Shown here one piece after another: positions 34,226 to 42,206 of a stretch of 64,000 bases of DNA. The stretch is from the NCBI RefSeq assembly GCF_900176135.1, contig NZ_FWWW01000104.1, positions 1 to 64,000 of the forward strand, written 5' to 3'. Each line of letters opens with the position of its first letter. The stretch's first letter is position 1. The position numbers and the translations under genes are program-made. Origin of the DNA: Hymenobacter roseosalivarius DSM 11622 (GTDB taxonomy: Bacteria; Bacteroidota; Bacteroidia; Cytophagales; Hymenobacteraceae). Under the pieces are notes generated by a model. The model was not told where the DNA came from, ran no database searches, and worked only from the letters and a program-made list of their open reading frames with translations.

Positions 34226-35425
34226 CTAGTGCATTTGCTCCGCGTATTTCAAGTAAGTATCCAAATCCTTATCCCCCCGCCCCGATAGGTTCAGCACCAC
34301 GATATCCTCAGGCCCCGCGCCTATCTGATCCAAAGCGGCCAGCGCGTGGGCAGTTTCCAGGGCCGGAATAATGCCCTCCAGACGGCTCAGCTCAGCCACC
34401 GCCCGCAAGGCCGGCTCGTCTTCAATTGAAATAAACCGCGCCCGTCCCGAAGCACCCAAAAACGCGTGTAGGGGTCCGATTCCCGGATAATCAAGCCCCG
34501 CCGACAGCGAGTACGGCTCCGTAATCTGGCCGTCCTCATCCTGCATGAGCAAGGTGCGCGAGCCGTGAATAATGCCCGGCTTGCCCAGCACCGACGTCGC
34601 CGCCGAGTGACCCGATTTGATACCCTTGCCGGCCGCTTCCACGGCAATCAACTTCACCGAAGGCTCATCGAGGAAATGATAAAAAGCCCCCGCCGCGTTG
34701 GAGCCGCCGCCCACGCAAGCCACCACGTAGTCGGGCAGCTCACGGCCCACTTTCTCCAACAGCTGCTTTCTGATTTCCTCACTGATAATGGCTTGCAAAC
34801 GCGCCACCAGATCAGGGTACGGGTGCGGGCCGACTACCGAGCCGATGATGTAGTGGGTATCCACGGGGTTGGAAATCCAGTCGCGGATGGCCTCGTTGGT
34901 AGCGTCTTTCAGGGTTTGGCTGCCGCTGGTAACGGGCCGCACTTCCGCGCCGAGCAGGCGCATACGCTCCACGTTGGGGCGCTGGCGCTCGGTGTCGGTT
35001 TTGCCCATGTACACGATGCACTCCATGCCCATCAGGGCGCAGACGGTAGCCGTAGCCACGCCATGCTGCCCCGCGCCGGTTTCGGCAATAATGCGCGTCT
35101 TGCCCAGACGCTGCGCCAGCAGAATCTGACCGACGGTATTATTGACTTTGTGGGCACCAGTGTGGCATAAGTCTTCGCGCTTCAGGAAGATGCGCGTGCC
35201 GTAGCGCGCCGACAGCCGCTTGGCTTCAAACAGCGGCGTGGGCCGCCCCACGAAGTCGCGCAGGAGCTGCTGGTAGTCGCGCTGGAAGTCGGGGTCGGCG
35301 AGAATGGTAAGGTATTGCTCGCGCAACTCTTCCACGTTGGGGTAGAGCATTTCGGGAATAAATGCCCCCCCGAACTCGCCGTAGTAGCCGCGGGCATTGG
35401 GTTGGAAAGCGGAAGTGGTAGCCAT
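34226..35425 (-). CDS. trpB: Tryptophan synthase beta subunit
   Basis: 399 residues. The PLP lysine lies in LCHTGAHKVNNT, the phosphate-binding loop is CVGGGSNAAG, and GAGQHGVATATV is present. It joins indole to serine to make tryptophan. A C7 run lies in frame near the N-terminus (35365-35371). Confidence 0.97.
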   Translation of the reverse strand: MATTSAFQPNARGYYGEFGGAFIPEMLYPNVEELREQYLTILADPDFQRDYQQLLRDFVGRPTPLFEAKRLSARYGTRIFLKREDLCHTGAHKVNNTVGQILLAQRLGKTRIIAETGAGQHGVATATVCALMGMECIVYMGKTDTERQRPNVERMRLLGAEVRPVTSGSQTLKDATNEAIRDWISNPVDTHYIIGSVVGPHPYPDLVARLQAIISEEIRKQLLEKVGRELPDYVVACVGGGSNAAGAFYHFLDEPSVKLIAVEAAGKGIKSGHSAATSVLGKPGIIHGSRTLLMQDEDGQITEPYSLSAGLDYPGIGPLHAFLGASGRARFISIEDEPALRAVAELSRLEGIIPALETAHALAALDQIGAGPEDIVVLNLSGRGDKDLDTYLKYAEQMH

Positions 35426-35468
35426 ATTGGTGGTGAAGTATTATGAAGCTGATTGAGGAGTTTAGAAC

Positions 35469-35571
35469 GTCATGCAGCGCAGCGCGAAGCATCTCGCGTG
35501 CTGATGTTACAAGGGTAATTCAACGAAGCGGGAGAGACGCTTCGACAAGCGGACGTCAGATCCAGCATGAC
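35469..35571. repeat. Dispersed inverted repeat that runs into the trpF stop
   Basis: GTCATGC at 35469 and GCATGAC at 35565-35571 bound an imperfect palindrome with inner CGAAGC/TCTC-type arms. Its core (GCGAAGCATCTCGC) recurs at 38281-38296, and its start (GTCATGCAGCGC) at 52553. It covers the last codons and the stop of trpF. Confidence 0.8.
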
Positions 35572-36212
35572 CGCCTTTCGCCGCGTAGCTGTTGAAACAT
35601 CTGCTGCAATCGAATCGGGTCTTTTTCGCCGGGGCCGACCTCGAACCGACTGTTTAAGTCTACGGCAAACAAGCCGGGCAGCTGGAGGTTCCGTAGCATT
35701 TCGGCGTGCGCTACATCGAGGCCGCCGGCGAGGAAATAAGGTGTCGGCAGTGCGTAGTCGCGCAGTAGTTGCCAGTCGAAGACGAGGCCGTTGCCGCCAG
35801 GCTGCTCGCCTTTGGTATCAAACAGGAAATAATCGCAGTGTGGGACGTAGGGCAGAAGCGTATCGAAGTCAAATTTGCCCCCTAGCGCGAATGCTTTCAT
35901 TACCTGTAGGCCCGGAGCGCGTAGCTCCTGACATTGAGTTGGTGTTTCGTCGCCGTGAAGTTGCACCACATTCAGCTTAAACTCCTGCACCCGCTGCCGG
36001 ATAATGTCGGTCGTTTCATTGACAAAAACGCCTACTTTTTTAATGCCGGGGGGCAAATTTTCCAGGCTACTCGCATTCAGTTCCTGCCCCACGTAGCGGC
36101 TGGATTTGGGATAGAATATGAAGCCCAGAAAATCCGGTTGCAGCGCGGCTACGGCAGCCAGGCTAGTCGCCTCGCGCATTCCGCACACCTTAACATGGAG
36201 AGTAGGATTCAT
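35556..36212 (-). CDS. trpF: Phosphoribosylanthranilate isomerase
   Basis: 218 residues. Family motifs are KVCGMRE (catalytic Cys), VVQLHGDET and LAGGLDVAH. It converts phosphoribosylanthranilate to CdRP. The last residues (RRSCWI) and the TGA come from the dispersed repeat, so the C-terminus appears to have been rewritten by the repeat. trpC lies upstream with a 25-base gap. Confidence 0.93.
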   Translation of the reverse strand: MNPTLHVKVCGMREATSLAAVAALQPDFLGFIFYPKSSRYVGQELNASSLENLPPGIKKVGVFVNETTDIIRQRVQEFKLNVVQLHGDETPTQCQELRAPGLQVMKAFALGGKFDFDTLLPYVPHCDYFLFDTKGEQPGGNGLVFDWQLLRDYALPTPYFLAGGLDVAHAEMLRNLQLPGLFAVDLNSRFEVGPGEKDPIRLQQMFQQLRGERRSCWI

Positions 36213-36237
36213 GGCTTATTGGTAGGCGCAGCGGCGC

Positions 36238-37050
36238 TTAGGCAGTGATTGGCTCTGCGGCCTGTAGTTCTTGAATCAAAGCCGCGCAGGCTTTCTCGGG
36301 ACGGCTGTGGCGCATGAAAGCCTCGCCCAGCAGGAAGCCGCCGTAACCGTAGCCGCGCACCTGCCGGATGGCCGCGGCCGTGCTCAGGCCGCTTTCCGAC
36401 ACTTTCACGAACTCATTGGGAATACGCTCGGCTAGCTCGGCGGAGGTTTCCAGGCTCAGGCTGAAGTCGTGGAGGTTACGGTTGTTTACGCCTACCAGGT
36501 TCACGGCGGCGGCGTCGAGGCTGCGGTCCAGCTCTTCGGCGTTATGCACTTCCAATAGCACTTCCAGGCCCAGACCGCGGGCAAAGCGGCCGAGCTGCGA
36601 CACTTCGGCGGGCGTGAGTACAGCCGCGATAAGCAGCACCGCGTCGGCCCCGATGCTCTTGGCTTCCAGAATCTGGTACTCATCTATCACAAAATCCTTG
36701 CGCAGAATAGGGCAGAAATTGAAGCGGCGGGCCGTAATTAGATCCTCATTTTGCCCCCCAAAGAACTCCTTATCCGTGAGTACCGACAGGGCCGACGCGC
36801 CGGCCTGCATGTAGCCGATGGTGGTGCGCTCCACGGGCGCATGCGGATTTATCCAGCCTTTCGAAGGCGATTTGCGCTTGAACTCAGCGATAATACCGCT
36901 GAGGTCTTCGCGCAGCAGGTATTGGCGCAATGACAAAGGCTGGGTGCTGAAGTACAAGCTGCGCTCCAGCAGCTTCACCGGCACCAGACTCTGGCGCTCG
37001 GCTACTTCGCCGCGCTTGTGTTGGATAATCTGATCAAGAATGGTTGCCAT
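36238..37050 (-). CDS. trpC: Indole-3-glycerol phosphate synthase
   Basis: 270 residues. Motifs are IIAEFKRKSPSKGWI with catalytic Lys, LRKDFVIDEYQI, LVGVNNRNLHDF and VSESGLST. It closes the indole ring. It is a stand-alone TrpC, not fused to TrpF. Confidence 0.96.
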   Translation of the reverse strand: MATILDQIIQHKRGEVAERQSLVPVKLLERSLYFSTQPLSLRQYLLREDLSGIIAEFKRKSPSKGWINPHAPVERTTIGYMQAGASALSVLTDKEFFGGQNEDLITARRFNFCPILRKDFVIDEYQILEAKSIGADAVLLIAAVLTPAEVSQLGRFARGLGLEVLLEVHNAEELDRSLDAAAVNLVGVNNRNLHDFSLSLETSAELAERIPNEFVKVSESGLSTAAAIRQVRGYGYGGFLLGEAFMRHSRPEKACAALIQELQAAEPITA

Positions 37051-37117
37051 AAGCTAGGAACAAGAAGCCGGGAGGTTTTGTCGGCTGTGGGGGAAAAAAC
37101 GAATAATCAGGACGAAA

Positions 37118-37228
37118 TGTAGAGACACCTATTTGTGTCTCCTCGTTGAACAATGGTAGTTGAACGGCGCGGTTTCGGCTGTTCAACTACCATTGTTCAA
37201 CGAGGAGACACAAATAGGTGTCTCTACA
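37118..37228. repeat. Perfect 48-bp inverted repeat between trpD and trpC
   Basis: Arms 37118-37165 and 37181-37228 are exact complements over 48 bases with a 15-base loop. The right arm contains the last bases and the TAG of trpD (37224-37226). This is the longest perfect hairpin in the window. In mRNA it would form a very stable structure inside the operon. Confidence 0.96.
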
Positions 37229-38213
37229 CCTTCAACAACTTCCGAAAAGCCCCCCGCGCCGCGCCGCTCACCAATGACTCGCGGGCCACTGCCAACGCGT
37301 CGGGCAGCGACAGCGTGGGGTCGGCGCATTGCATAGCCAGAGCGGCGTTCGCCGTTACCACGTCTCGCTGGGCGGCAGTGCCTTCGTTATCAAGGACGTT
37401 GAGAAACATCGCTGCCGATTCGGCTACGGTTTGCCCCCCAGCTAAGTCAGTGGCTGTGTAAGTGGGCATGCCGAGCGTGGCGGCAGTTACCACCTGCTCG
37501 CCCCGCGCCGACACGACTTTGGCTGTGCCCGTAAGCGAGAGCTCATCGTAGCCATCGAGTGCGTGTACCACGGCGTAGCGGGTGCTGGTCTGTTGAAACA
37601 AGTAGTTATATAAGCGCAGCAGCTCCAAGCTGAACACGCCCGCCAGCTGAGCCGCCGGCCGGGCCGGGTTGACCAGCGGGCCGAGGATGTTGAAGAAAGT
37701 TCGTACCCCCAGCTCCCGGCGCACTGGTCCGGCGTGGCGCATGGCCGGATGAAATGCCGCCGCGTGCAGAAAGCAGATATTTGCCTCATCCAGCTGCCGC
37801 CGCAGGGTGTCGGACGAGGCCTCAAAATCGTAGCCGAAGTGGGCCAGAATATTAGACGAGCCGCACACCGACGACACGCCGAAGTTGCCGTGCTTGGCCA
37901 CCTTATAGCCCGCTCCCGCCGCCACGAAGCAAGCCAGCGTGGAGATGTTCAGCGTGTCTTTGCCATCGCCGCCGGTACCTACAATGTCGAGTACTTCATT
38001 CGTGCCCAGCTCCGGGTCGCGGCAGAGGTCGAGCAGGGCGTCGCGGAAGCCGCTCAGCTCCGGCACCGTGATGGGCCGCATCCGGTACACGGTCAGGAAA
38101 GCAGCCGTTTCGGACGGGTTGACGCCGCCCTGGCCCAGGCGAAACATCGCTTCGCGGGCTTCCTCACGAGTGAGGGTTTGCTGGTCGAAAAGGGTAGTGA
38201 GGATATTTTTCAA
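37224..38213 (-). CDS. trpD: Anthranilate phosphoribosyltransferase
   Basis: 329 residues. Motifs are DIVGTGGDGKDTLNIST, KHGNFGVSSVCGSSN and FFNILGPLVNPARP. It attaches phosphoribose to anthranilate. The start codon is TTG at 38213 where homologues read MKNIL; no ATG is near, so initiation may be weak. The stop lies inside the 48-bp inverted repeat. Confidence 0.94.
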   Translation of the reverse strand: MKNILTTLFDQQTLTREEAREAMFRLGQGGVNPSETAAFLTVYRMRPITVPELSGFRDALLDLCRDPELGTNEVLDIVGTGGDGKDTLNISTLACFVAAGAGYKVAKHGNFGVSSVCGSSNILAHFGYDFEASSDTLRRQLDEANICFLHAAAFHPAMRHAGPVRRELGVRTFFNILGPLVNPARPAAQLAGVFSLELLRLYNYLFQQTSTRYAVVHALDGYDELSLTGTAKVVSARGEQVVTAATLGMPTYTATDLAGGQTVAESAAMFLNVLDNEGTAAQRDVVTANAALAMQCADPTLSLPDALAVARESLVSGAARGAFRKLLKV

Positions 38214-38270
38214 AATCGCTGATTAACGCTGATTTAGATGATTTCGCTGATTCTTTCTTTTGTCAAAAGA

Positions 38271-38360
38271 CGGTTATGCAGAGCGAAGCATCTCGCTCAC
38301 GCCGTTAGATTACTACTCAGACGTCAGCACGCGAGATGCTTCGCTTCGCTCTGCATGACG
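38271..38360. repeat. Dispersed inverted repeat between trpG and trpD
   Basis: Arms at about 38271-38298 and 38331-38360 are complementary apart from a 5-base GAAGC duplication in the right arm. The core matches the repeat at 35469. Just downstream on the minus strand, 38214-38255 holds direct repeats of CGCTGATT. Confidence 0.85.
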
Positions 38361-38368
38361 GTCTGATT

Positions 38369-38941
38369 TCATTCGGCCAGCCAGTTCTTCAGCATCTCGT
38401 GCCCGTGCTCGGTCAGAATGGATTCGGGGTGGAACTGCACGCCGCGCACGTCGTACTGGCGGTGGCGTAGGGCCAGAACCTGACCGTTGGCGTCGCGGGC
38501 GGTTATTTCCAGCTCGGCAGGCATACTTTCGGGCGTAACGACCCAGGAGTGATAGCGGCCCACCTTGAACCTGACCGGCAGATTTTTGAATAACCGGTCT
38601 TCGCCAGTGATAATGTCGGCGTCGGTGGCGATGCCATGGAGCACGGCGGGCAGGTTATATAATTGCCCCCCAAAGGCTTCGGCAATGCCCTGGTGCCCCA
38701 GGCACACGCCCAGCATACGCTTGGTGGGCGCGTAGCGCTGGATAATGGCGGGCATCAAGCCAGCATCGGCCGGTACGCCGGGGCCGGGCGAGAGCATGAT
38801 GGCGTCGTATTGGTCTACTTCGTCCAGCGTAATTTTATCGTTGCGCACCACGGTGGTTTGGGCACCGTAGCCTAGCTCGCGCAGGAGCTGCACGAGGTTG
38901 TAGGTGAAGGAGTCGTAGTTATCGAGAACGAGAATGCTCAT
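38369..38941 (-). CDS. trpG: Anthranilate synthase glutaminase component
   Basis: 190 residues. The class I glutaminase motifs are DNYDSFTYNLVQLL, LSPGPGVP, LGVCLGHQ (catalytic Cys) and GVQFHPES (His-Glu). It supplies ammonia to TrpE. It might also serve PabB. Confidence 0.96.
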   Translation of the reverse strand: MSILVLDNYDSFTYNLVQLLRELGYGAQTTVVRNDKITLDEVDQYDAIMLSPGPGVPADAGLMPAIIQRYAPTKRMLGVCLGHQGIAEAFGGQLYNLPAVLHGIATDADIITGEDRLFKNLPVRFKVGRYHSWVVTPESMPAELEITARDANGQVLALRHRQYDVRGVQFHPESILTEHGHEMLKNWLAE

Positions 38942-39066
38942 AGTGATGAGAGCTAGAATTTAGATACTTATTGTTTTAATGATGCTATTCAAGGTTGTCT
39001 GTTGATTTTCACCTAAACAACTTCAGCAACCAGGTCAACCACCCCAGCTGCGCCTGCGGCACGGCG

Positions 39067-39090
39067 TCTCCTCCTCAGCTGAGGAGGAGA
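39067..39090. repeat. 24-bp perfect palindrome between trpE and trpG
   Basis: A symmetric sequence of TCCTCC units (TCTCCTCCTCAG and its complement) lies 9 bases past the trpE stop. It could form a 10-bp hairpin in the operon mRNA without a T-run. Confidence 0.8.
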
Positions 39091-39098
39091 GCTTCGTT

Positions 39099-40553
39099 CT
39101 ATATACTCGCGCTCAGTTTCTCTCCTATTGCTTCGGCCAGTTTCAATGCTTTGCGCAGGGCGGCTAGCTTATGATGAACTTCGTTTAGCTCGGAGTTGAT
39201 ATCGGAGGCGGCTACTACACCGGCGCCGGCCTGGTAGTGGAGTTGGTTGCCGGTGCTCAGGAAGGAGCGGATCATAATGGCGTGATTGAAGTCGTCGTTG
39301 AAGCCCAGGTAGCCCAGGGCACCGCCGTAGTAGCCACGTCCTGTTGGTTCGAGGCGGTCGATGAGCTGCATGGCGCTGTGCTTGGGGGCGCCGGAGAGCG
39401 TGCCGGCCGGGAAGGTATCGGCTACTACTTGCAGGGGCGAGGCATCGGGGGCCAGGGTGGCGGTTACTTCGCTTACCAGGTGAATGACGTGCGAGTAATA
39501 TTGGATTTCGCGAAAGACTTTCACCTTCACTTCGTCGCCGTGGCGGGCCAGGTCGTTGCGGGCCAGGTCAACCAGCATCGTGTGCTCGGCATTTTCTTTG
39601 GGGTCAGCGGCTAGCTTTTGGGCGAGAGCGGCATCCTCGGCGTCGTGGCCGGTGCGGCGGAAAGTGCCGGCAATGGGAAACAGGCTGGCCGCGCGGCCTT
39701 TGATCAGCAGCTGGGTTTCGGGCGAGGAGCCGAAGATTTTGAAGTTGCCGTAGTCGAAGTAAAACAGGTACGGCGAGGGATTCACCGAGCGCAGGGCGCG
39801 GTACACGTTGAACTCATCGCCCAAAAATCCCTGCGAAAAGCGGCGCGACAACACGATCTGAAACACGTCGCCTTTACGGCAATGATCTTGGCCGGCAGCC
39901 AGCTTTTCCAGAAACTCCTCGTCCGTGAGGTTAGTGGTCTCCTCCCCTACCGGCGCGAAGCCAAACTCCGGCAAACTCGGGTTGCGCACCAGATTTACTA
40001 GCCGCGTCAGGCCGTCGTGGTCGGTGGGCTCGTCGGCGGGCGAGTGCTCGAACACAAACAGCTCATTGCGGAAGTGATTGATGGCAATCACGTAGCGGTA
40101 AGTGCCGTAGATGATGTCTGGAATCTGGCCAGCAGATTCTTTAGCGGGGTTCAGCGTGAGGTCTTCGAAATACTGCACGGCTTCGTAGCCCATGTAGCCA
40201 AAAAGCCCCCCAGTGATAAAATCGAACTCGCTTTTCTCGGTTTGGAAGCGACCGGCGAATTCGCGCAGGCGGTCTAAAGCTAGACGAGGCTGGGCCAGCG
40301 TTTCGGTGGCGACGGTGCCATCCGGAAACGTCTGGCGCAGTTCGCTCCGGCTTAGCTCAAAGCGCGCCAGCGGGTCGCAGGCCAGGTAGCTGAACGCGTT
40401 TTGCTGACCGTGATAGTCGGAGCTTTCCAGCAGCAGGCAGTTGGAGTATTGGTCGCGCAGACGCAGGTAGAGGCCTACGGGCGTTACGGTGTCGGCCAGC
40501 AGGCGTACGTGGCGGGTTTTGAGGGCGTAAGTAGGTTGCGGCAAGTTATTCAT
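39099..40553 (-). CDS. trpE: Anthranilate synthase component I
   Basis: 484 residues from the ATG at 40553 (MNNLPQPTYALK). Chorismate-enzyme motifs are FQIVLSRRFSQ, SPETQL, PIAGTFRRTG, ENAEHTMLVDLARND and FPAGTLSGAPK. It makes anthranilate from chorismate with TrpG. An ATG at 40568 is an alternative five codons upstream. The frame from 40664 would put the attenuator hairpin inside the gene, so I reject that start. Confidence 0.96.
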   Translation of the reverse strand: MNNLPQPTYALKTRHVRLLADTVTPVGLYLRLRDQYSNCLLLESSDYHGQQNAFSYLACDPLARFELSRSELRQTFPDGTVATETLAQPRLALDRLREFAGRFQTEKSEFDFITGGLFGYMGYEAVQYFEDLTLNPAKESAGQIPDIIYGTYRYVIAINHFRNELFVFEHSPADEPTDHDGLTRLVNLVRNPSLPEFGFAPVGEETTNLTDEEFLEKLAAGQDHCRKGDVFQIVLSRRFSQGFLGDEFNVYRALRSVNPSPYLFYFDYGNFKIFGSSPETQLLIKGRAASLFPIAGTFRRTGHDAEDAALAQKLAADPKENAEHTMLVDLARNDLARHGDEVKVKVFREIQYYSHVIHLVSEVTATLAPDASPLQVVADTFPAGTLSGAPKHSAMQLIDRLEPTGRGYYGGALGYLGFNDDFNHAIMIRSFLSTGNQLHYQAGAGVVAASDINSELNEVHHKLAALRKALKLAEAIGEKLSASI

Positions 40554-40611
40554 GAGAAGCGGAAGCATTTTGACGGTGAGCAACGAGTACTGTTTCGGAC
40601 CACCGGGAAAC

Positions 40612-40639
40612 AAAAAAGCCCGGCGGGTGGCCGGGCTTT
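40612..40639 (-). terminator. Attenuator terminator of the trp operon
   Basis: A 10-bp G+C-rich stem (40615-40624 with 40630-40639), a 5-base loop and six Ts on the minus strand. It lies between the trpL stop and the trpE start. Stalling at the Trp codons of trpL would be expected to prevent its formation. Confidence 0.88.
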
Positions 40640-40677
40640 CCTTTATGTTCGATGCGAGGTTCATTATACAATTGACC

Positions 40678-40755
40678 TTACCGCACGCACAGGTTTTCCC
40701 GTCCGGAGTTTCGGAGAGGCCACCACCATGCTTGCGAAGTCATTGAGAAATTCAT
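40678..40755 (-). CDS. trpL: Trp operon leader peptide with three consecutive Trp codons
   Basis: 25 residues: MNFSMTSQAWWWPLRNSG, then RENLCVR. ATG at 40755, TAA at 40678-40680; the three TGG codons occupy 40720-40728. It lies between a full promoter and a terminator hairpin, directly upstream of trpE. This is the classical layout of a transcription attenuator: low charged Trp-tRNA stalls the ribosome at WWW and lets the operon be read. The antiterminator pairing is not worked out; a CGGG in the peptide's 3' half could pair with CCCG of the terminator. Confidence 0.88.
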   Translation of the reverse strand: MNFSMTSQAWWWPLRNSGRENLCVR

Positions 40756-40782
40756 TGCCAGAAGAATAAGGCGTTTGTGCCG

Positions 40783-40812
40783 CAAAGATAAGCGCCCGTT
40801 TGTAACGCGCAA
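40783..40812 (-). promoter_or_regulatory. Promoter of the trp operon
   Basis: On the minus strand TATCTTTG (40783-40790) matches TAnnTTTG, and a TTG lies exactly 19 bases upstream (40810-40812). The predicted start site lies about 20 bases before the trpL ATG. Confidence 0.8.
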
Positions 40813-40843
40813 GTTTTTTCGTAGCGCGGAGTGGCCCTCCGCG

Positions 40844-41995
40844 CTACCTGCCCTTTTTATACAGCCACTGATACGCGGCTGGAAACTCCCGCCGCCAGAA
40901 CCATTCAGCGTGTTTGCCATCGGCCACTGCCCGGTAACTAATATTGGAGGCTTTAACCCCACTATTCTTCAGCGAATCCCGCATAGCAGCCATCAGCGGC
41001 ACCATTGTTTCGCCTTCCTGCATACCAGCCACGAAGTAGAATCGCATCAGCTGCCGCAGCCGAGCCTGCTGCATATACCTGAACAGAGAGTCCTGGGCAA
41101 ACCAAAAAGCCGGCGAAAACACGCCAACCTTGCTGAACACCTGCGGGTATTTCAGACCGGCATATAACGAAATCAGCCCGCCCATAGAGGAGCCGGCTAT
41201 GCCCGTATGTTGCCGGCTTTTTAAGGTCCGATATTGCGCATCAATGTAGGGCTTAAGGGTTTGCACCATGAACTCCAGGTAAGCGTCGCCCTGTCCGCCG
41301 CCATACTTTGCATTGCGCCAGGGCGATAGCTCATCCAGACGATTTGCCCCACCGTGGTCTACGGCCACCACGATGCAGCCGGCATCCTGCCCCGCCAGCT
41401 GCAGCTGACGCAGGGTTTCATCCACGCCCCACTCGCCACTGAAGCCGGTGAACTCGTCGAACACATTCTGGCCATCGTGGAGGTAAAGCACGGGGTAGCG
41501 GCGGTGACTGGTGGCGTAGTCGTTGGGCAAATACACCCACACGCGGCGTTTGCGGTTAAGCTGGGGCATCAGAAACGAGTCGGCCAACACGGTCACATTG
41601 GGCGTGAGCGTGTGCTGCTTCACCGGCGCGCCGCCGGCCAGGTCCTGCCAGTTACTGATGTCGTGCGTTACGATTTTGCCCCCCGAGGCCGTGTAAGCGC
41701 GGTTTTCCACAGCTTTATTGGCCGCATCCGTTTCCACCGTTTCCCAGGAGCCACGCGTAAACTTGTATTCGAAATTATCGAGGCCGGGGGGCAAAATCAG
41801 CTGGTAGCTGCCATCGGCGTTTTTGGTGAGGGCGTGGGGGGCATTTTTCGGGTTCCAGTTATTAAAAGAGCCCGCTACGTAGAGCACGGCCCCGGCGGGC
41901 GTATTGGCCGGCACGCGGGTCACGCGCAGCGTAGTCTGGGCCCGGCTGGCGCTGCTCCAGAGCAGCAAAAATACTACAAAAAAGAAGATGCGCAT
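40844..41995 (-). CDS. Secreted esterase with N-terminal glycogen-binding-like domain
   Basis: 383 residues with a signal peptide (MRIFFFVVFLLLW, cleavage near SRAQ). Residues 25-115 form an AMPK/CBM48-like domain (VLYVAGSFNNWNPKNAP), the rest an esterase D-like hydrolase with the nucleophile Ser in GIAGSSMGGLIS and His in DGKHAEWFW. Such enzymes remove acyl groups from polysaccharides. It is divergent from the broken glycosidase genes. The 63-codon upstream extension is not conserved. Confidence 0.86.
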   Translation of the reverse strand: MRIFFFVVFLLLWSSASRAQTTLRVTRVPANTPAGAVLYVAGSFNNWNPKNAPHALTKNADGSYQLILPPGLDNFEYKFTRGSWETVETDAANKAVENRAYTASGGKIVTHDISNWQDLAGGAPVKQHTLTPNVTVLADSFLMPQLNRKRRVWVYLPNDYATSHRRYPVLYLHDGQNVFDEFTGFSGEWGVDETLRQLQLAGQDAGCIVVAVDHGGANRLDELSPWRNAKYGGGQGDAYLEFMVQTLKPYIDAQYRTLKSRQHTGIAGSSMGGLISLYAGLKYPQVFSKVGVFSPAFWFAQDSLFRYMQQARLRQLMRFYFVAGMQEGETMVPLMAAMRDSLKNSGVKASNISYRAVADGKHAEWFWRREFPAAYQWLYKKGR

Positions 41996-42170
41996 AGAAA
42001 GGTTAACGGCGAAGCTGTTTCCGCCGTCGGGACGGGCTTGAAAGGGCCACGAAGATATAATTTTCGCCTTACTCTCTCCGGTGCTGTTGAAAAATGAAAT
42101 AATGCTATTACCTTTTAGCACAAACGATTGTGTAAAGCAGCTGCCTTTATTCTTTCCAAGCCCTCCTAAA

Positions 42171-42190
42171 TAAGGCATAATCATGCCTTA
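42171..42190. promoter_or_regulatory. Short palindrome, possible operator
   Basis: TAAGGCAT and ATGCCTTA (8-bp perfect arms, 4-base centre) lie 16 bases upstream of the GH5-like start. It sits in the shared region between the esterase gene and the GH5-like gene. Confidence 0.4.
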
Positions 42191-42206
42191 AACCCACTCT
42201 TCGCGT

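Noticed and set aside
40568..40664. Longer trpE start giving 37 more residues
   Set aside because: It would place the attenuator hairpin and its T-run inside the coding region, and the extra residues are not family-like.
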